A program made the translations under genes and the position numbers. DNA of 64,000 nt from contig NZ_BNED01000005.1 in NCBI RefSeq assembly GCF_016755875.1, positions 3,265,001 through 3,329,000 on the forward strand. The letters run 5' to 3'. The notes under the pieces were generated by a model that saw only the letters and a program-made list of their open reading frames with translations, was not told where the DNA came from and did no database searches. The DNA is from Streptomyces spororaveus. Its GTDB lineage: Bacteria; Actinomycetota; Actinomycetes; Streptomycetales; Streptomycetaceae. Position 1 is the first letter of the stretch. Every line of letters begins with the position of its first letter. Below, one piece after another: positions 1-7,997 of this stretch.

Positions 1-900
1 GACCGCCTCCATGAAGGCCTCGGCGGCCGGGTGGGAGAGGCCGGGCAGGGCGCCGGGCGAGGAGTCGTCGACCACGAACTCGGCGATGTCGCAGTCCGCG
101 AACACCTCCCGTACGTGGGCCAGCGCCTCGGCCTCGGTCCGGTCCGGGGCGTAGCGGAAGTTGACCGTCACCGTGCACGCGTCGGGGATGACGTTGTTGG
201 CGACGCCGCCCTCGATGCGGACCGCGTTGAGGCCCTCGTGGTACTCCAGGCCGTCGATGACCGGCTTGCGGGGCTCGTAGGCCGCGAGGCGGGCGAGGAT
301 CGGGCCCGCCGAGTGGATGGCGTTGGAGCCCATCCAGCTGCGGGCGGAGTGGGCGCGCTCGCCGGCGGTGCGGAGCAGGACGCGCAGGGTGCCCTGACAG
401 CCGCCCTCGACCTCGGCGTTCGAGGGTTCGAGCAGGACCGCGAAGTCGCCCGTCAGCCAGTCGGGGTGGGCGTCTGCGACCTTGCCGAGGCCGTTGAGGT
501 CGGCGGCGACCTCCTCCTGGTCGTAGAAGACGAAGGTGAGGTCCCGGTTCGGCTCGGGCACGGTCGCGGCGATGCGCAACTGCACGGCGACACCGGACTT
601 CATGTCGGTGGTGCCGCAGCCCCAGAGCACGTCGTTCTCGTCGAGGCGGGAGGGGACGTTGTCGGCGATCGGCACGGTGTCGAGGTGGCCGGCCAGTACG
701 ACGCGCTCGGCGCGGCCGAGGTCGGTGCGGGCGACGACGTTGTTGCCGAAGCGGTCCACGGTGAGGTGCGGCAGGCCGCGCAACGCGTGTTCCACGAGGT
801 CGGCGAGTACCTTCTCGTCGCCGCTCACGGACGGAATGTCGACGAGCCGGGCGGTCAGCTCGGCGGCGTCCAGGGTGAGGTCCAGCTCGGATTCGGACAT
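1..900 (-). CDS. dapE: Succinyl-diaminopimelate desuccinylase (3' end outside window)
   Basis: DapE hydrolyses N-succinyl-LL-2,6-diaminopimelate to succinate and LL-diaminopimelate, the penultimate step of the succinylase route to meso-DAP and lysine, in the cytoplasm with two zinc ions. The 300 visible codons from ATG at 900 carry M20 peptidase features: LAGHLDTVP (first metal His and Asp), GCGTTDMKSGVA (bridging Asp), FYDQEEV (catalytic Glu and metal Glu) and LLEPSNAEVEGG. The frame runs off the left edge without a stop, so roughly the last 50-60 residues are missing. There is no Shine-Dalgarno; TAGGGT lies 7 bp before the ATG, suggesting a leaderless transcript. dapC, the preceding pathway enzyme, lies 1.8 kb away on the same strand but is not co-transcribed. 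Identification is firm. Confidence 0.95.
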   Translation of the reverse strand, partial: MSESELDLTLDAAELTARLVDIPSVSGDEKVLADLVEHALRGLPHLTVDRFGNNVVARTDLGRAERVVLAGHLDTVPIADNVPSRLDENDVLWGCGTTDMKSGVAVQLRIAATVPEPNRDLTFVFYDQEEVAADLNGLGKVADAHPDWLTGDFAVLLEPSNAEVEGGCQGTLRVLLRTAGERAHSARSWMGSNAIHSAGPILARLAAYEPRKPVIDGLEYHEGLNAVRIEGGVANNVIPDACTVTVNFRYAPDRTEAEALAHVREVFADCDIAEFVVDDSSPGALPGLSHPAAEAFMEAV

Positions 901-907
901 GGAACTG

Positions 908-913
908 ACCCTA
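908..913 (-). promoter_or_regulatory. Predicted -10 of leaderless dapE promoter
   Basis: TAGGGT on the minus strand fits TANNNT and is followed by exactly 7 bp before the dapE ATG, placing the likely transcription start at or next to the A of the ATG. No -35 close to TTGACA is evident 16-18 bp upstream. Confidence 0.55.
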
Positions 914-974
914 ACGCCCCGGGATGCGGCGAAGGCCCGTACGTCCGGCCGGTGGACGCGTCATATGCCTCAAG

Positions 975-980
975 TACGGT
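975..980 (+). promoter_or_regulatory. Predicted -10 of leaderless promoter for the gene at 988
   Basis: TACGGT fits TANNNT and is followed by 7 bp before the GTG at 988, the same geometry as dapE. TGGAC at 953-957 is a possible weak -35 core. Confidence 0.5.
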
Positions 981-987
981 GGGCCGC

Positions 988-1965
988 GTGTCCGAGACCC
1001 GTGATCCCCGTCCTCGTCGCCGCCGGCTACTCCGGGCGGTCGTCGGCCTGCTCGTTCTCCTCGCGGTGATCGGGTACTTCGCCGTGCAGCGCGACTCGAA
1101 CGGTGGCGGCGGTGCCCCGTTCTGCGTGGCCAGCGCGGACCCGGTCGGGGAAGAGGAAACCTCTGAATCGTACGAAATGTCTCCGGAGCAGGCGGCGAAC
1201 GCGGCGACGATAGCCGCCGTCGGCGTCGCCAAGGGCCTGCCGGACCGGGCGGTGACCATCGCGCTGGCGACCGCCATGCAGGAGTCCGCGCTGCGCAATC
1301 TCGATCACGGCGACCGTGACTCGCTGGGCCTCTTCCAGCAGCGGCCGTCGATGGGCTGGGGCACTCCGGCGCAGATCACGGACCCGGTCTACTCGGCCGG
1401 GATCTTCTACGACCACCTCGTCGACGTGCCGGGCTACTCGCGGCTGCCGCTGACGGTGGCCGCGCAGAAGGTGCAGCGCAGCGGGTTCCCGCAGGCGTAC
1501 GCCAAGCACGAGCCGGACGCGATCGTGCTGACGGCGGCCTTCGCCGGCGGCGGCTCCGTGAACTGCGGCGGGCCCGCGCCCACCGGGCCGGGCGACCCCG
1601 AGCGGGTACGGGCCGACCTGATCCGGATCTTCGGCAAGGACGGGATGCACACCATGCCCCCGCAGGGCGGCAGGGCCGGCCGGAACGCCGGCGGCGGGCA
1701 GGTCGTGCCGGAGCCCGAGGTCACCCTGGTGGAGAAGGGGGGCGGCGGCGAGGCCGCGACGCGCCGCAGCCGGGCGATGGCCCACTGGGCGGTGGCCCAC
1801 TCCAAGGAGATGGGCATCTCCCGGGTGTCGTACGGCCGGCACGGCTGGATCGCCGGCAAGGACCGGGGGCGCTGGCAGGACAAGAGCGGGGCGAGGACGA
1901 AGGACGGCGCCAAGGACCCGCACACCGCGGAGCCGGGCGAGGTCCGGATCTTCATGACCCGCTGA
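988..1965 (+). CDS. Membrane-anchored protein with lytic-transglycosylase-like domain
   Basis: A 325-residue protein with a basic N-terminus, one transmembrane helix at about residues 17-31, then an extracytoplasmic domain. Residues about 75-110 contain ATAMQESALRN followed by SLGLFQQRPS, which resembles the E-S...G-L-x-Q pattern of goose-lysozyme/SLT-type lytic transglycosylases, the Glu of QES being the candidate catalytic acid. The C-terminal 70 residues form a second, unassigned basic region. Streptomyces relatives are, as I recall, often labelled heavy metal transporter, for which I see no basis: there is a single helix and no metal motif. The reading frame stays open upstream to position 31, but that part is the antisense of dapE; GTG 988 is chosen because a TANNNT box sits 7 bp before it. 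Cell-wall function is inferred from local motif similarity only. Confidence 0.75.
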   Translation: MSETRDPRPRRRRLLRAVVGLLVLLAVIGYFAVQRDSNGGGGAPFCVASADPVGEEETSESYEMSPEQAANAATIAAVGVAKGLPDRAVTIALATAMQESALRNLDHGDRDSLGLFQQRPSMGWGTPAQITDPVYSAGIFYDHLVDVPGYSRLPLTVAAQKVQRSGFPQAYAKHEPDAIVLTAAFAGGGSVNCGGPAPTGPGDPERVRADLIRIFGKDGMHTMPPQGGRAGRNAGGGQVVPEPEVTLVEKGGGGEAATRRSRAMAHWAVAHSKEMGISRVSYGRHGWIAGKDRGRWQDKSGARTKDGAKDPHTAEPGEVRIFMTR

Positions 1966-1980
1966 TCCCCGCTGATCCCC
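1961..1980. repeat. Perfect 10-bp tandem duplication at a stop codon
   Basis: GCTGATCCCC is present twice head to tail; the first copy contains the TGA stop of the gene at 988. It looks like a small slippage duplication. Confidence 0.8.
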
Positions 1981-2052
1981 GGCGGTCCCGCCGGTCCCCG
2001 GGCGGGACGCCGCGGGCCGGGGCACGCACCGGGGGCGCCCGGGCTGGCGTAC

Positions 2053-2064
2053 GAGTGATCACTC
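2053..2064. promoter_or_regulatory. 12-bp perfect palindrome, candidate operator
   Basis: GAGTGATCACTC reads the same on both strands. It lies in the 295-bp gap before the small secreted-protein gene at 2261, about 200 bp upstream of its start. A dimeric regulator site is possible; nothing identifies the regulator. Confidence 0.35.
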
Positions 2065-2260
2065 CTGCGGGGGGATCCGTGTAGTGGTCCACGGAACCCG
2101 GATCGGGGGCGGAACCCCTGGTCGGCGCGCATCCGATGCTCTTGTCGCGGAAGCCGATTAAACGATGCGTTACCGATCCTTTACCCACCGGCACCGCAAC
2201 TCCACCCGCCCCGCGAGCGGTTAGTCATGGCGTACTCAGCCGCTACCGCTTAGGAGCAAC

Positions 2261-2611
2261 ATGTCTCTCCCCCTGACCCGTCGGATCGCCCGTGCCGCGC
2301 TGCTCGTCGCAGCCGGGGCAGCGCCCGTGGTCGGTGCGGCCGGTGCGGCCAGCGCCGCCGGTCTGGAGTCCGTGCCGCAGCTGGGCCAGCTCACCGCCCC
2401 CGACACCGCCGCGACGGCGGACGCGGCCACGGGCGTCTTGGACACCGCAGGCGGCGCCACCAAGTCCCTGCCGGCCCCCGCCGCCGACGTGGCCGGTACC
2501 GCACAGGGCCTGCTCGGCGGGCTCCCCGTCAAGGAGCTGCCGACGTCCTCGCTGCCGACCTCCGGCGGCCTGCCGGCCGGGCTGCCCGGTGGCCTGCCGC
2601 TGGGCGGCTGA
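2261..2611 (+). CDS. Small secreted protein, Ala/Gly/Pro/Leu-rich
   Basis: A 116-residue protein with a clear Sec signal peptide: basic n-region (LTRRIAR), hydrophobic core and AxA site near residues 31-33 (ASA). The mature part is low complexity, rich in Ala, Gly, Thr, Pro and Leu, ending in repeated GLP units (LPAGLPGGLPLGG). It has no Cys or recognisable domain. AGGAG lies 5 bp before the ATG, giving a strong start. It is monocistronic and followed by a perfect 15-bp terminator hairpin. A surface or extracellular-matrix role is possible but unsupported; I do not recognise a characterised homologue. Confidence 0.8.
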   Translation: MSLPLTRRIARAALLVAAGAAPVVGAAGAASAAGLESVPQLGQLTAPDTAATADAATGVLDTAGGATKSLPAPAADVAGTAQGLLGGLPVKELPTSSLPTSGGLPAGLPGGLPLGG

Positions 2612-2627
2612 CACCGCGGGAACCACC

Positions 2628-2661
2628 GAGGGGGCCGGGAGTGCGAACTCCCGGCCCCCTC
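2628..2661. terminator. Bidirectional terminator hairpin
   Basis: Perfect 15-bp inverted repeat (2628-2642 with 2647-2661) around a GCGA tetraloop, between the convergent small secreted-protein gene (ends 2611) and dapC (ends 2713). No clear T-tract, as is common in Streptomyces. Confidence 0.85.
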
Positions 2662-2712
2662 GGGCGTTTCCCGCGGGGAGCCCGGGCCGGCCGGCCCGGG
2701 CTCGGCCCGTGC

Positions 2713-3807
2713 TCAGCCCAGGCGCTTGACCGCCGCCTCGACCCGCTCGTCGGTGGCGGTGAAGGCGACGCGCACGAACCGTGCGCCCGCCTCGCCGTAG
2801 AAGTCGCCCGGCGCGACCAGGATGCCCAGGCCGGCGAGGTGGGCGACGGTGTCCCAGCAGGGCTCGTCACGGGTCACCCACAGGTACAGGCTCGCCTCGC
2901 TGTGCTCGACCCGGAAGCCGTGCGCCTCCAGGGCCGTACGCAGCGCCGCGCGGCGGGCCGCGTAGCGCTCGCGCTGCTCCTCGACGTGGGCGTCGTCGCC
3001 GAGCGCGGCGACGGTGGCCGCCTGCACCGGGGCCGGGGTCATCATGCCGCCGTGCTTGCGGATCTCCAGCAGCTCGCCGAGCACGTCCGCGTCACCGGCG
3101 ACGAAGGCCGCCCGGTAGCCCGCCAGGTTGGAGCGCTTGGAGAGCGAGTGGACCGCGACGATGCCCTCGTACGAGCCGCCGCAGACGTCGTCGTGGAGGA
3201 CGGAGACGGGCTCGGCCTCCCAGCCCAGCTCCAGGTAGCACTCGTCGCTGAACAGCAGGATCCCGTGCTCGCGCGCCCACGCCACGATCCGGACCAGGTC
3301 CTCCTTGGCGAGGACCTTGCCGGTGGGGTTGGACGGGGAGTTGAGCCACAGCAGCTTCACGCCGGCCGGGTCGAGCTCGGTCGGGTCGTCGTAGACCACC
3401 GCCTCCGCGCCGCACAGCCGCGCGCCGACCTCGTACGTGGGGTAGGCGAGCCGGGGGTAGGCCACCTTGTCCCCGGCGCCCAGGCCCAGCTGGGTCGGCA
3501 GCCAGGCCACCAGCTCCTTGGAGCCGACGACCGGCAGGACGTTGCGGTGTTCGGCGGCGCTCGCGCCGAGGCGGCCGCGCACCCAGCCGGTGATCGCGTC
3601 GCGCAGGGCGGCGGTGCCCCACACGGTCGGGTAGCCCGGGGAGTCGGCGGCGGCGATCAGGGCCTGCCGGATCAGCTCCGGGACCGGGTCGACGGGCGTC
3701 CCGACGGACAGGTCGACGATGCCGTCCGGGTGGGCCGCCGCCGTCTTCTTGTACGGCTCCAGCTTGTCCCAGGGGAAGGCGGGAAGACGGTCGGATACTG
3801 CGGCCAC
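2713..3807 (-). CDS. dapC: Succinyldiaminopimelate transaminase
   Basis: A 364-residue fold-type I PLP aminotransferase that transfers the amino group of glutamate to N-succinyl-2-amino-6-ketopimelate in lysine/DAP synthesis. Visible motifs are SPGYPTVWGT (substrate region), LNSPSNPTG (cofactor contact), LLFSDECYLE (Asp to PLP nitrogen) and HSLSKRSNLAGYR with the Schiff-base lysine K224. Length and order fit the actinobacterial DapC family. The start is GTG at 3807 with a GAGAGAG purine stretch upstream; no better start is in frame. The gene follows fdxA on the same strand, but a 10-bp hairpin lies between them. DapE, the next enzyme of the pathway, is 1.8 kb away. Confidence 0.93.
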   Translation of the reverse strand: MAAVSDRLPAFPWDKLEPYKKTAAAHPDGIVDLSVGTPVDPVPELIRQALIAAADSPGYPTVWGTAALRDAITGWVRGRLGASAAEHRNVLPVVGSKELVAWLPTQLGLGAGDKVAYPRLAYPTYEVGARLCGAEAVVYDDPTELDPAGVKLLWLNSPSNPTGKVLAKEDLVRIVAWAREHGILLFSDECYLELGWEAEPVSVLHDDVCGGSYEGIVAVHSLSKRSNLAGYRAAFVAGDADVLGELLEIRKHGGMMTPAPVQAATVAALGDDAHVEEQRERYAARRAALRTALEAHGFRVEHSEASLYLWVTRDEPCWDTVAHLAGLGILVAPGDFYGEAGARFVRVAFTATDERVEAAVKRLG

Positions 3808-3857
3808 GGTGGTCTCTGCTCTCTCTGAGTGCTGGGGTGTGCAGGTCGGAAAACACG

Positions 3858-3892
3858 TCGGTCCCGTGCGGCGGAAGGCCGTACGGGACCGA
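3858..3892 (-). terminator. Terminator/attenuator downstream of fdxA
   Basis: Perfect 10-bp arms TCGGTCCCGT (3858-3867) and ACGGGACCGA (3883-3892), located 22 bp after the fdxA stop and 50 bp before dapC. It may separate the two genes or reduce read-through. Confidence 0.7.
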
Positions 3893-3913
3893 GGGGCGCG
3901 TCTGCCTGAAAGG

Positions 3914-4243
3914 TCAGTGCTCGCCGTTGATACCGGCGGGCAGCGCCGCGACGAAGGGGTGGTCGCGCTCGATCAGGCCCAGCTTGGAGGCACCACCGGG
4001 CGAACCGAGCTCGTCGAAGAACTCGACGTTCGCCTTGTAGTAGTCCTTCCACTCCTCCGGGGTGTCGTCCTCGTAGAAGATGGCCTCGACCGGGCAGACC
4101 GGCTCACACGCGCCACAGTCGACGCACTCGTCCGGGTGGATGTACAAGGACCGCTGGCCCTCGTAGATGCAGTCGACGGGGCACTCTTCGATGCATGCCT
4201 TGTCCTTGACGTCGACACAAGGCTCCGCGATGACGTAGGTCAC
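3914..4243 (-). CDS. fdxA: 7Fe ferredoxin (3Fe-4S + 4Fe-4S)
   Basis: A 109-residue soluble electron carrier. Its cysteines match Azotobacter FdI-type seven-iron ferredoxins: C9, C17 and C50 for the 3Fe-4S cluster and C21, C40, C43 and C46 for the 4Fe-4S cluster, with C25 as the extra non-ligand cysteine. The C-terminal half (EEWKDYYKANVEFFDELGSP) is the usual actinobacterial extension. The frame is open 22 codons further upstream, but GTG at 4243 is the start because GAGGAGG lies just before it and the family begins VTYVIAEPC. It probably donates electrons to cytochromes P450 or oxidoreductases; the partner is not indicated by the neighbours. Confidence 0.96.
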   Translation of the reverse strand: MTYVIAEPCVDVKDKACIEECPVDCIYEGQRSLYIHPDECVDCGACEPVCPVEAIFYEDDTPEEWKDYYKANVEFFDELGSPGGASKLGLIERDHPFVAALPAGINGEH

Positions 4244-4360
4244 GCTCTCGTTCCTCCTCGGTAGGGCTTTCCATATCGCGCGGGAGCGCGGCGTCGTCGA
4301 TGCCCGCACCTAGTATCTCCGTTCCCGGGCACGATCCGAACAGGAGGGGCGGACAGAGCT

Positions 4361-5347
4361 GTGGAAATCACTGCCGGTGGACTGCTGGAGGTCCGTATTA
4401 CCCCGGCTGACGTGGGTAAACGAGTCTCTGTACGACGGGTGGAGGCCGGGCTGAGCGGATCACCCGAGTTCACGGACACGGTCGGGGTTCTCACATCCTG
4501 GGACCAGGGTGTGCTGCTGATCACAAAGAAGGACGGGCAATCCGTCCGTATCGCGGAATCCTCCCTGGTGGCGGGCAAGATCGTGCCTCCGGCGCCGGCC
4601 CGGCGGCGGGGTCCCGCGGCCTCCTTCGAGGAGCTCTCGCGGGTCACGGCGCGGGCCTGGCAGCCGCTGGAGAGCGAGCCGCTGGGCGCATGGACGCTGC
4701 GGGCGGCCGGCGGATTCACCCGGCGGGCCAATTCCGTGCTGCCGCTCGGCGATCCGGGGATACCCCTGGACGATGCACTCGCGCGAGTGACCTCCTGGTA
4801 CGCCCGGCGGTCGCTCCCGGCCTACGTCCAGGTCGCGACGGGGGCGGCGGGCACCCAGGAGATGCTCGGCGCGGAGCTGGCGCGGCGCGGCTGGGTGAAC
4901 GAGGTGTCGGCGGAGGTACGGATCGGGGCGCTGGCGCCGGTGGGCGACGTGGACGCGCCCGCGGCCGCGGACGTCCGCCTGACCCGGGTCCCGGACGAGG
5001 AGTGGCTCGGGCGCTACGGCAAGGTGAGCGACCCGGATCTGGCCCGGCGGGTGCTGGTGGAGGGGCCGTCGGTGTGGTTCGCGGCGCTGCCCGGGGGCCG
5101 GGCCGTGGGGCGGTGCGTGGTGGACGGCCGGTGGGCCGGATTCGCGGCGGTCACGGTCGATCCGGCGCACCGGCGGGAGGGTCTGGCGACGGCGGTGATG
5201 GCCGCGCTGGCCCGGCGGGCGCTGGAGGAGGGCGCGTCGGCGGCGTGGCTCCAGGTCGAGACGGACAATCCGGGGGCGCTGGCGCTCTACGACGGGCTGG
5301 GCTTCGTGACGCACCACGCCTACCACCACTACCGGGCGGCGTCGTGA
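4361..5347 (+). CDS. GNAT-family N-acetyltransferase with N-terminal beta-barrel-like domain
   Basis: A 328-residue protein. Residues 1-75 (DVGKRVSVRR, GVLTSWDQGVLLI, ESSLVAGKIVPP) look like a small SH3-like beta domain common at the N-terminus of actinobacterial GNATs. The C-terminal GNAT domain at about 190-325 has the acetyl-CoA loop in FAAVTVDPAHRREGLATAV (R/Q-x-x-G-x-A) and the closing DNPGALALYDGLGF motif. Substrate unknown. GTG at 4361 is preceded by AGGAGGGG. The stop TGA overlaps the GTG of the next gene (GTGA), so the two are translationally coupled. It is divergent from fdxA across a short promoter gap (4244-4360). Confidence 0.88.
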   Translation: MEITAGGLLEVRITPADVGKRVSVRRVEAGLSGSPEFTDTVGVLTSWDQGVLLITKKDGQSVRIAESSLVAGKIVPPAPARRRGPAASFEELSRVTARAWQPLESEPLGAWTLRAAGGFTRRANSVLPLGDPGIPLDDALARVTSWYARRSLPAYVQVATGAAGTQEMLGAELARRGWVNEVSAEVRIGALAPVGDVDAPAAADVRLTRVPDEEWLGRYGKVSDPDLARRVLVEGPSVWFAALPGGRAVGRCVVDGRWAGFAAVTVDPAHRREGLATAVMAALARRALEEGASAAWLQVETDNPGALALYDGLGFVTHHAYHHYRAAS

Positions 5348-6138
5348 GCTCGGCGGCCTGGCGGGCGCAGTTCGCGGCCGAGGCCCGGGCGGAGCGGCCG
5401 GACCTGGCGCTGCTGTGCCTGCTGCTGGCCACCGAGGCGGACCCGGCGCTGGACGAGAACGCGATGGACCGGGCGCAGATCGAGCTGGACCGGCTGGCCG
5501 GGATGCTGCCGTACGGGCTGCGCGGCGGGCGGGCCTGGGCGAACGCGGTGACGGAACTGCTCGGCGGGCACCTCGGGTTCCACGGCACCCCGGCGGACTA
5601 CGACCGGCTGTCGTCCTCGCTGCTGCACGAGGTGCTGCGGCGGCGGCGCGGGCTGCCGATCCTGCTGTCGGTGGTGTGGCTGGAGGTCGCCCGGCGGGCC
5701 GGTGCGCCGGTGTACGGGCTCGGGCTGCCGGGGCACTTCGTGGTGGGCTTCGGGGACCCGGAGGAGGGCGTGGTGGTGGACCCGTTCGCGGGCGGCGCGT
5801 CCCTGGGCACCGGGCCCGCGGAGCTGGCGTCGGGACCGCGCGAGCCCGCGCGGACGCTGGGCATCGTGCAGCGGATCCTGGCGAACATCCGGGCCTGGGC
5901 CTCGGCCCGCCCGGAGCAGTCGGGGGTGGCCCTGTGGGCGGTGGAGCTGTCGCTGCTGCTGCCGTCGCATCCGGCGGCGCTGCGGTACGAGCGGGCGCGG
6001 CTGCTGGTGGAGCGGGGCTCCTTCCGTGAGGGGGCGGCCGAGCTGGACGCGTACGCGGCGGTGGTGTCCGCGGTGGACGCCGACGCGGCGGACCGCATCC
6101 GCGCGGAGGCCGTGTCGGCCCGCGCCCTCCTGAACTGA
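5344..6138 (+). CDS. SirB1/transglutaminase-like family protein
   Basis: A 264-residue protein of the SirB1 (Transglut_core2) group: ARGLPILLSVVWLEVARRAG-type helix followed by GLPGHFVVGFGD...VVVDPFAGG, where the usual His and Asp of the transglutaminase-like fold are kept, and a C-terminal TPR-like region (ANIRAWA, ALWAVELSLLLPSHPAALRYERARL, RGSFREGAAELDAY). The enzymatic activity of the family is not established. GTG at 5344 overlaps the stop of the GNAT gene by four bases (GTGA), and the pairing of these two genes suggests shared regulation. Confidence 0.85.
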   Translation: MSSAAWRAQFAAEARAERPDLALLCLLLATEADPALDENAMDRAQIELDRLAGMLPYGLRGGRAWANAVTELLGGHLGFHGTPADYDRLSSSLLHEVLRRRRGLPILLSVVWLEVARRAGAPVYGLGLPGHFVVGFGDPEEGVVVDPFAGGASLGTGPAELASGPREPARTLGIVQRILANIRAWASARPEQSGVALWAVELSLLLPSHPAALRYERARLLVERGSFREGAAELDAYAAVVSAVDADAADRIRAEAVSARALLN

Positions 6139-6148
6139 CGGGCCCCGG

Positions 6149-6171
6149 CCCGCCGGGCCACCGCCGGCGGG
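6149..6171. terminator. Weak bidirectional hairpin between convergent genes
   Basis: 8-bp arms CCCGCCGG (6149-6156) and CCGGCGGG (6164-6171) with a 7-nt loop, in the 71-bp gap between the SirB1-like gene and the response regulator. The region is so GC-rich that alternative pairings exist. Confidence 0.4.
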
Positions 6172-6209
6172 GCTGGATATGGCCCCGCGGAGCCGGAACG
6201 GGGCGGGGG

Positions 6210-6827
6210 TCAGAGCCAGCCCTTTTCGCGGGCCGTGCGGACGGCTTCGGCGCGGTTGCGGGCCGCCAGTTTCTGGATCGCCGTCGAGAGGTAGTTGCGG
6301 ACCGTGCCCTGGGACAGGTGGAGCCGGGCCGCGAGTTCCGCGTTGGTCGCGCCGCCCTCCGCCTCGCGCAGGACCTCCCGTTCGCGGTCCGTCAGCGGGT
6401 TGGCGCCCTCCGCGAGGGCGGCCGCGGCCAGCGTGGGGTCGATGACGCGCTCCCCCTGGAGGACCTTGCGCACGGCTGCCGCCAGCTGCGCGGCCGGGGC
6501 GTCCTTGACCAGGAAGGCGGAGGCGCCCGCCTCCATCGCGCCGCGGAGGTAGCCGGGGCGGCCGAAGGTGGTCAGGATGACGATCTTCAGGGCGGGGAGT
6601 TCGGCACGCAGGGCGGCCGCCGCCTCGATGCCCGTCATGCCCGGCATCTCGATGTCCAGCAGGGCCACGTTCACGTCGTGCGCGCGGGCCGCCGCCAGTA
6701 CCTCGTCGCCGCGGGCCACCTGGACCCGTACCTCGATGTCGGGTTCCAGGCCGAGCAGCGCGGCGAGGGCCTCGCGGACCATCGACTGGTCCTCCGCCAG
6801 GAGGATGCGGATGGGACGTGAGGTCAT
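6210..6827 (-). CDS. NarL/LuxR-family response regulator
   Basis: A 205-residue two-component regulator. The receiver domain (residues 5-120) has the acidic pair E12-D13, phospho-acceptor D58 in LLDIEMPG, conserved Thr in VILTTFG and Lys in FLVKDAP. The C-terminal LuxR-type helix-turn-helix (about 140-200) has NPLTDREREVLREAEGGATNAELAARL-type spacing and LSQGTVRNYLSTAIQKL recognition helix. ATG at 6827 overlaps the stop of the kinase gene (ATGA), so the pair is co-translated. The system most likely controls the upstream ABC exporter genes in the same operon, as in DesKR/LiaRS-like arrangements. Confidence 0.95.
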   Translation of the reverse strand: MTSRPIRILLAEDQSMVREALAALLGLEPDIEVRVQVARGDEVLAAARAHDVNVALLDIEMPGMTGIEAAAALRAELPALKIVILTTFGRPGYLRGAMEAGASAFLVKDAPAAQLAAAVRKVLQGERVIDPTLAAAALAEGANPLTDREREVLREAEGGATNAELAARLHLSQGTVRNYLSTAIQKLAARNRAEAVRTAREKGWL

Positions 6828-7993
6828 GGTCTCGATCCTAGGGGGACACGGGCGGTGAGGGCGAAGCCCGTCCGCCCGGTGGGGCCCGCCGACAGGGTCC
6901 CGCCGAGGGCCTCCAGACGTTCCGTCAGGCCGGTCAGTCCGTTGCCGGGGGTGCTCGGGCCGGAGGCCGTGCCGTCGTCCGTGACGGTCAGTTCCGCCAC
7001 CGGACCGTCGAGGGTCTGGCGGGTCCCCAGGGTGACCCGGCAGCGCTTGGCACCGCTGTGCCGCACCACGTTCGTGACGGCTTCGCGCAGGGACCAGGCC
7101 AGGACCGATTCCGCCTCCTCCGGGAGGTCGTCCGCCGGGGGCTCGGGGAGGTCCGCCAGTACGCCCGCCGCGGCCAGCGCGGTCCGCGCGCCCGCGAGTT
7201 CGCCGGGGAGCGTGGGACGCCGGTAGCCGCTCACCGCTTCGCGTACGTCGACCAGCGCCTGCCGGCTGACCTGCTCGATGTCGGCGACCTGCCGGGCGGC
7301 CGCCTCCGGCTGCCCGGGCAGCATCCGGCCCGCCAGCTCGCTCTTCAGCGTGATCAGGGACAGCGAGTGCCCCAGCAGGTCGTGCAGGTCCCGGGCCATG
7401 CGCAGCCGTTCCTCGTTGGCCGCGAGCTGGGCCACCGTGGCCCGGGCCTCGCGCAGCTCCTTCGTGGTGCGGATCATCGCCCGGATGCCGACCATCGCGA
7501 AGCCGCCCATGAGGGCCGGGATCAGCAGGCCCGCCAGGTAGGCGGTGCCGCGCGGCACGGCGTTCGCCGTGACCGCCAGCAGGGCGGTGGCGCCGAGTAC
7601 GGTCCAGCGGGAGTACTCGGCGGGCAGCGCGGCTCCGGAGCAGATGGCCACGTAGACGAAGAGCACGAGCCATTCACGGCCCAGGCTCAGCGACATGACC
7701 GTGGCCAGGGCGGTGAGCACCGCCACGGAGAACAGCACCCGGCGGACCGGCAGCGGGCGGGCGGTACGGAAGATCAGTACCAGGTACCAGGCGACGAAGG
7801 ACACGAGGCCCAGGCCGCCGAGCAGCCGGGCCCCGGCGCTGTGTCCGCCGCCGACCAGGTCGGTGACGGGAGCGCTCAGGTAGACGAGCCAGATGCTGAT
7901 CCAGAGCGCCTTCACCATCCTCTGGCGGCGGTTCTCCGGCTCTTGGGCGACCCGGGAGAGGTCCCGGTCCTCGCCTTCCATCGTCAGCGCCAC
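6824..7993 (-). CDS. HisKA_3-family sensor histidine kinase
   Basis: A 389-residue membrane kinase. Residues 28-170 hold five or so hydrophobic helices with very short loops, so sensing is probably within the membrane (DesK-like). The HisKA_3 dimerisation motif ERLRMARDLHDLLGHSLSL carries the phospho-acceptor H204; the HATPase domain has an N-box LREAVTNVVRHSGA and a short G-rich lid (STPGNGLTGLTERLEALGG). GTG at 7993 has GAAGG about 9 bp upstream, inside the end of the permease gene; ATG at 7981 is an alternative without a ribosome site. Gene spacing to the permease is 4 bp. Confidence 0.94.
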   Translation of the reverse strand: MALTMEGEDRDLSRVAQEPENRRQRMVKALWISIWLVYLSAPVTDLVGGGHSAGARLLGGLGLVSFVAWYLVLIFRTARPLPVRRVLFSVAVLTALATVMSLSLGREWLVLFVYVAICSGAALPAEYSRWTVLGATALLAVTANAVPRGTAYLAGLLIPALMGGFAMVGIRAMIRTTKELREARATVAQLAANEERLRMARDLHDLLGHSLSLITLKSELAGRMLPGQPEAAARQVADIEQVSRQALVDVREAVSGYRRPTLPGELAGARTALAAAGVLADLPEPPADDLPEEAESVLAWSLREAVTNVVRHSGAKRCRVTLGTRQTLDGPVAELTVTDDGTASGPSTPGNGLTGLTERLEALGGTLSAGPTGRTGFALTARVPLGSRP

Positions 7994-7997
7994 AGGT

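Noticed and set aside
31..987. Upstream extension of the gene at 988
   Set aside because: The extension is antisense to dapE and lacks a ribosome site; the leaderless start at 988 is better supported.
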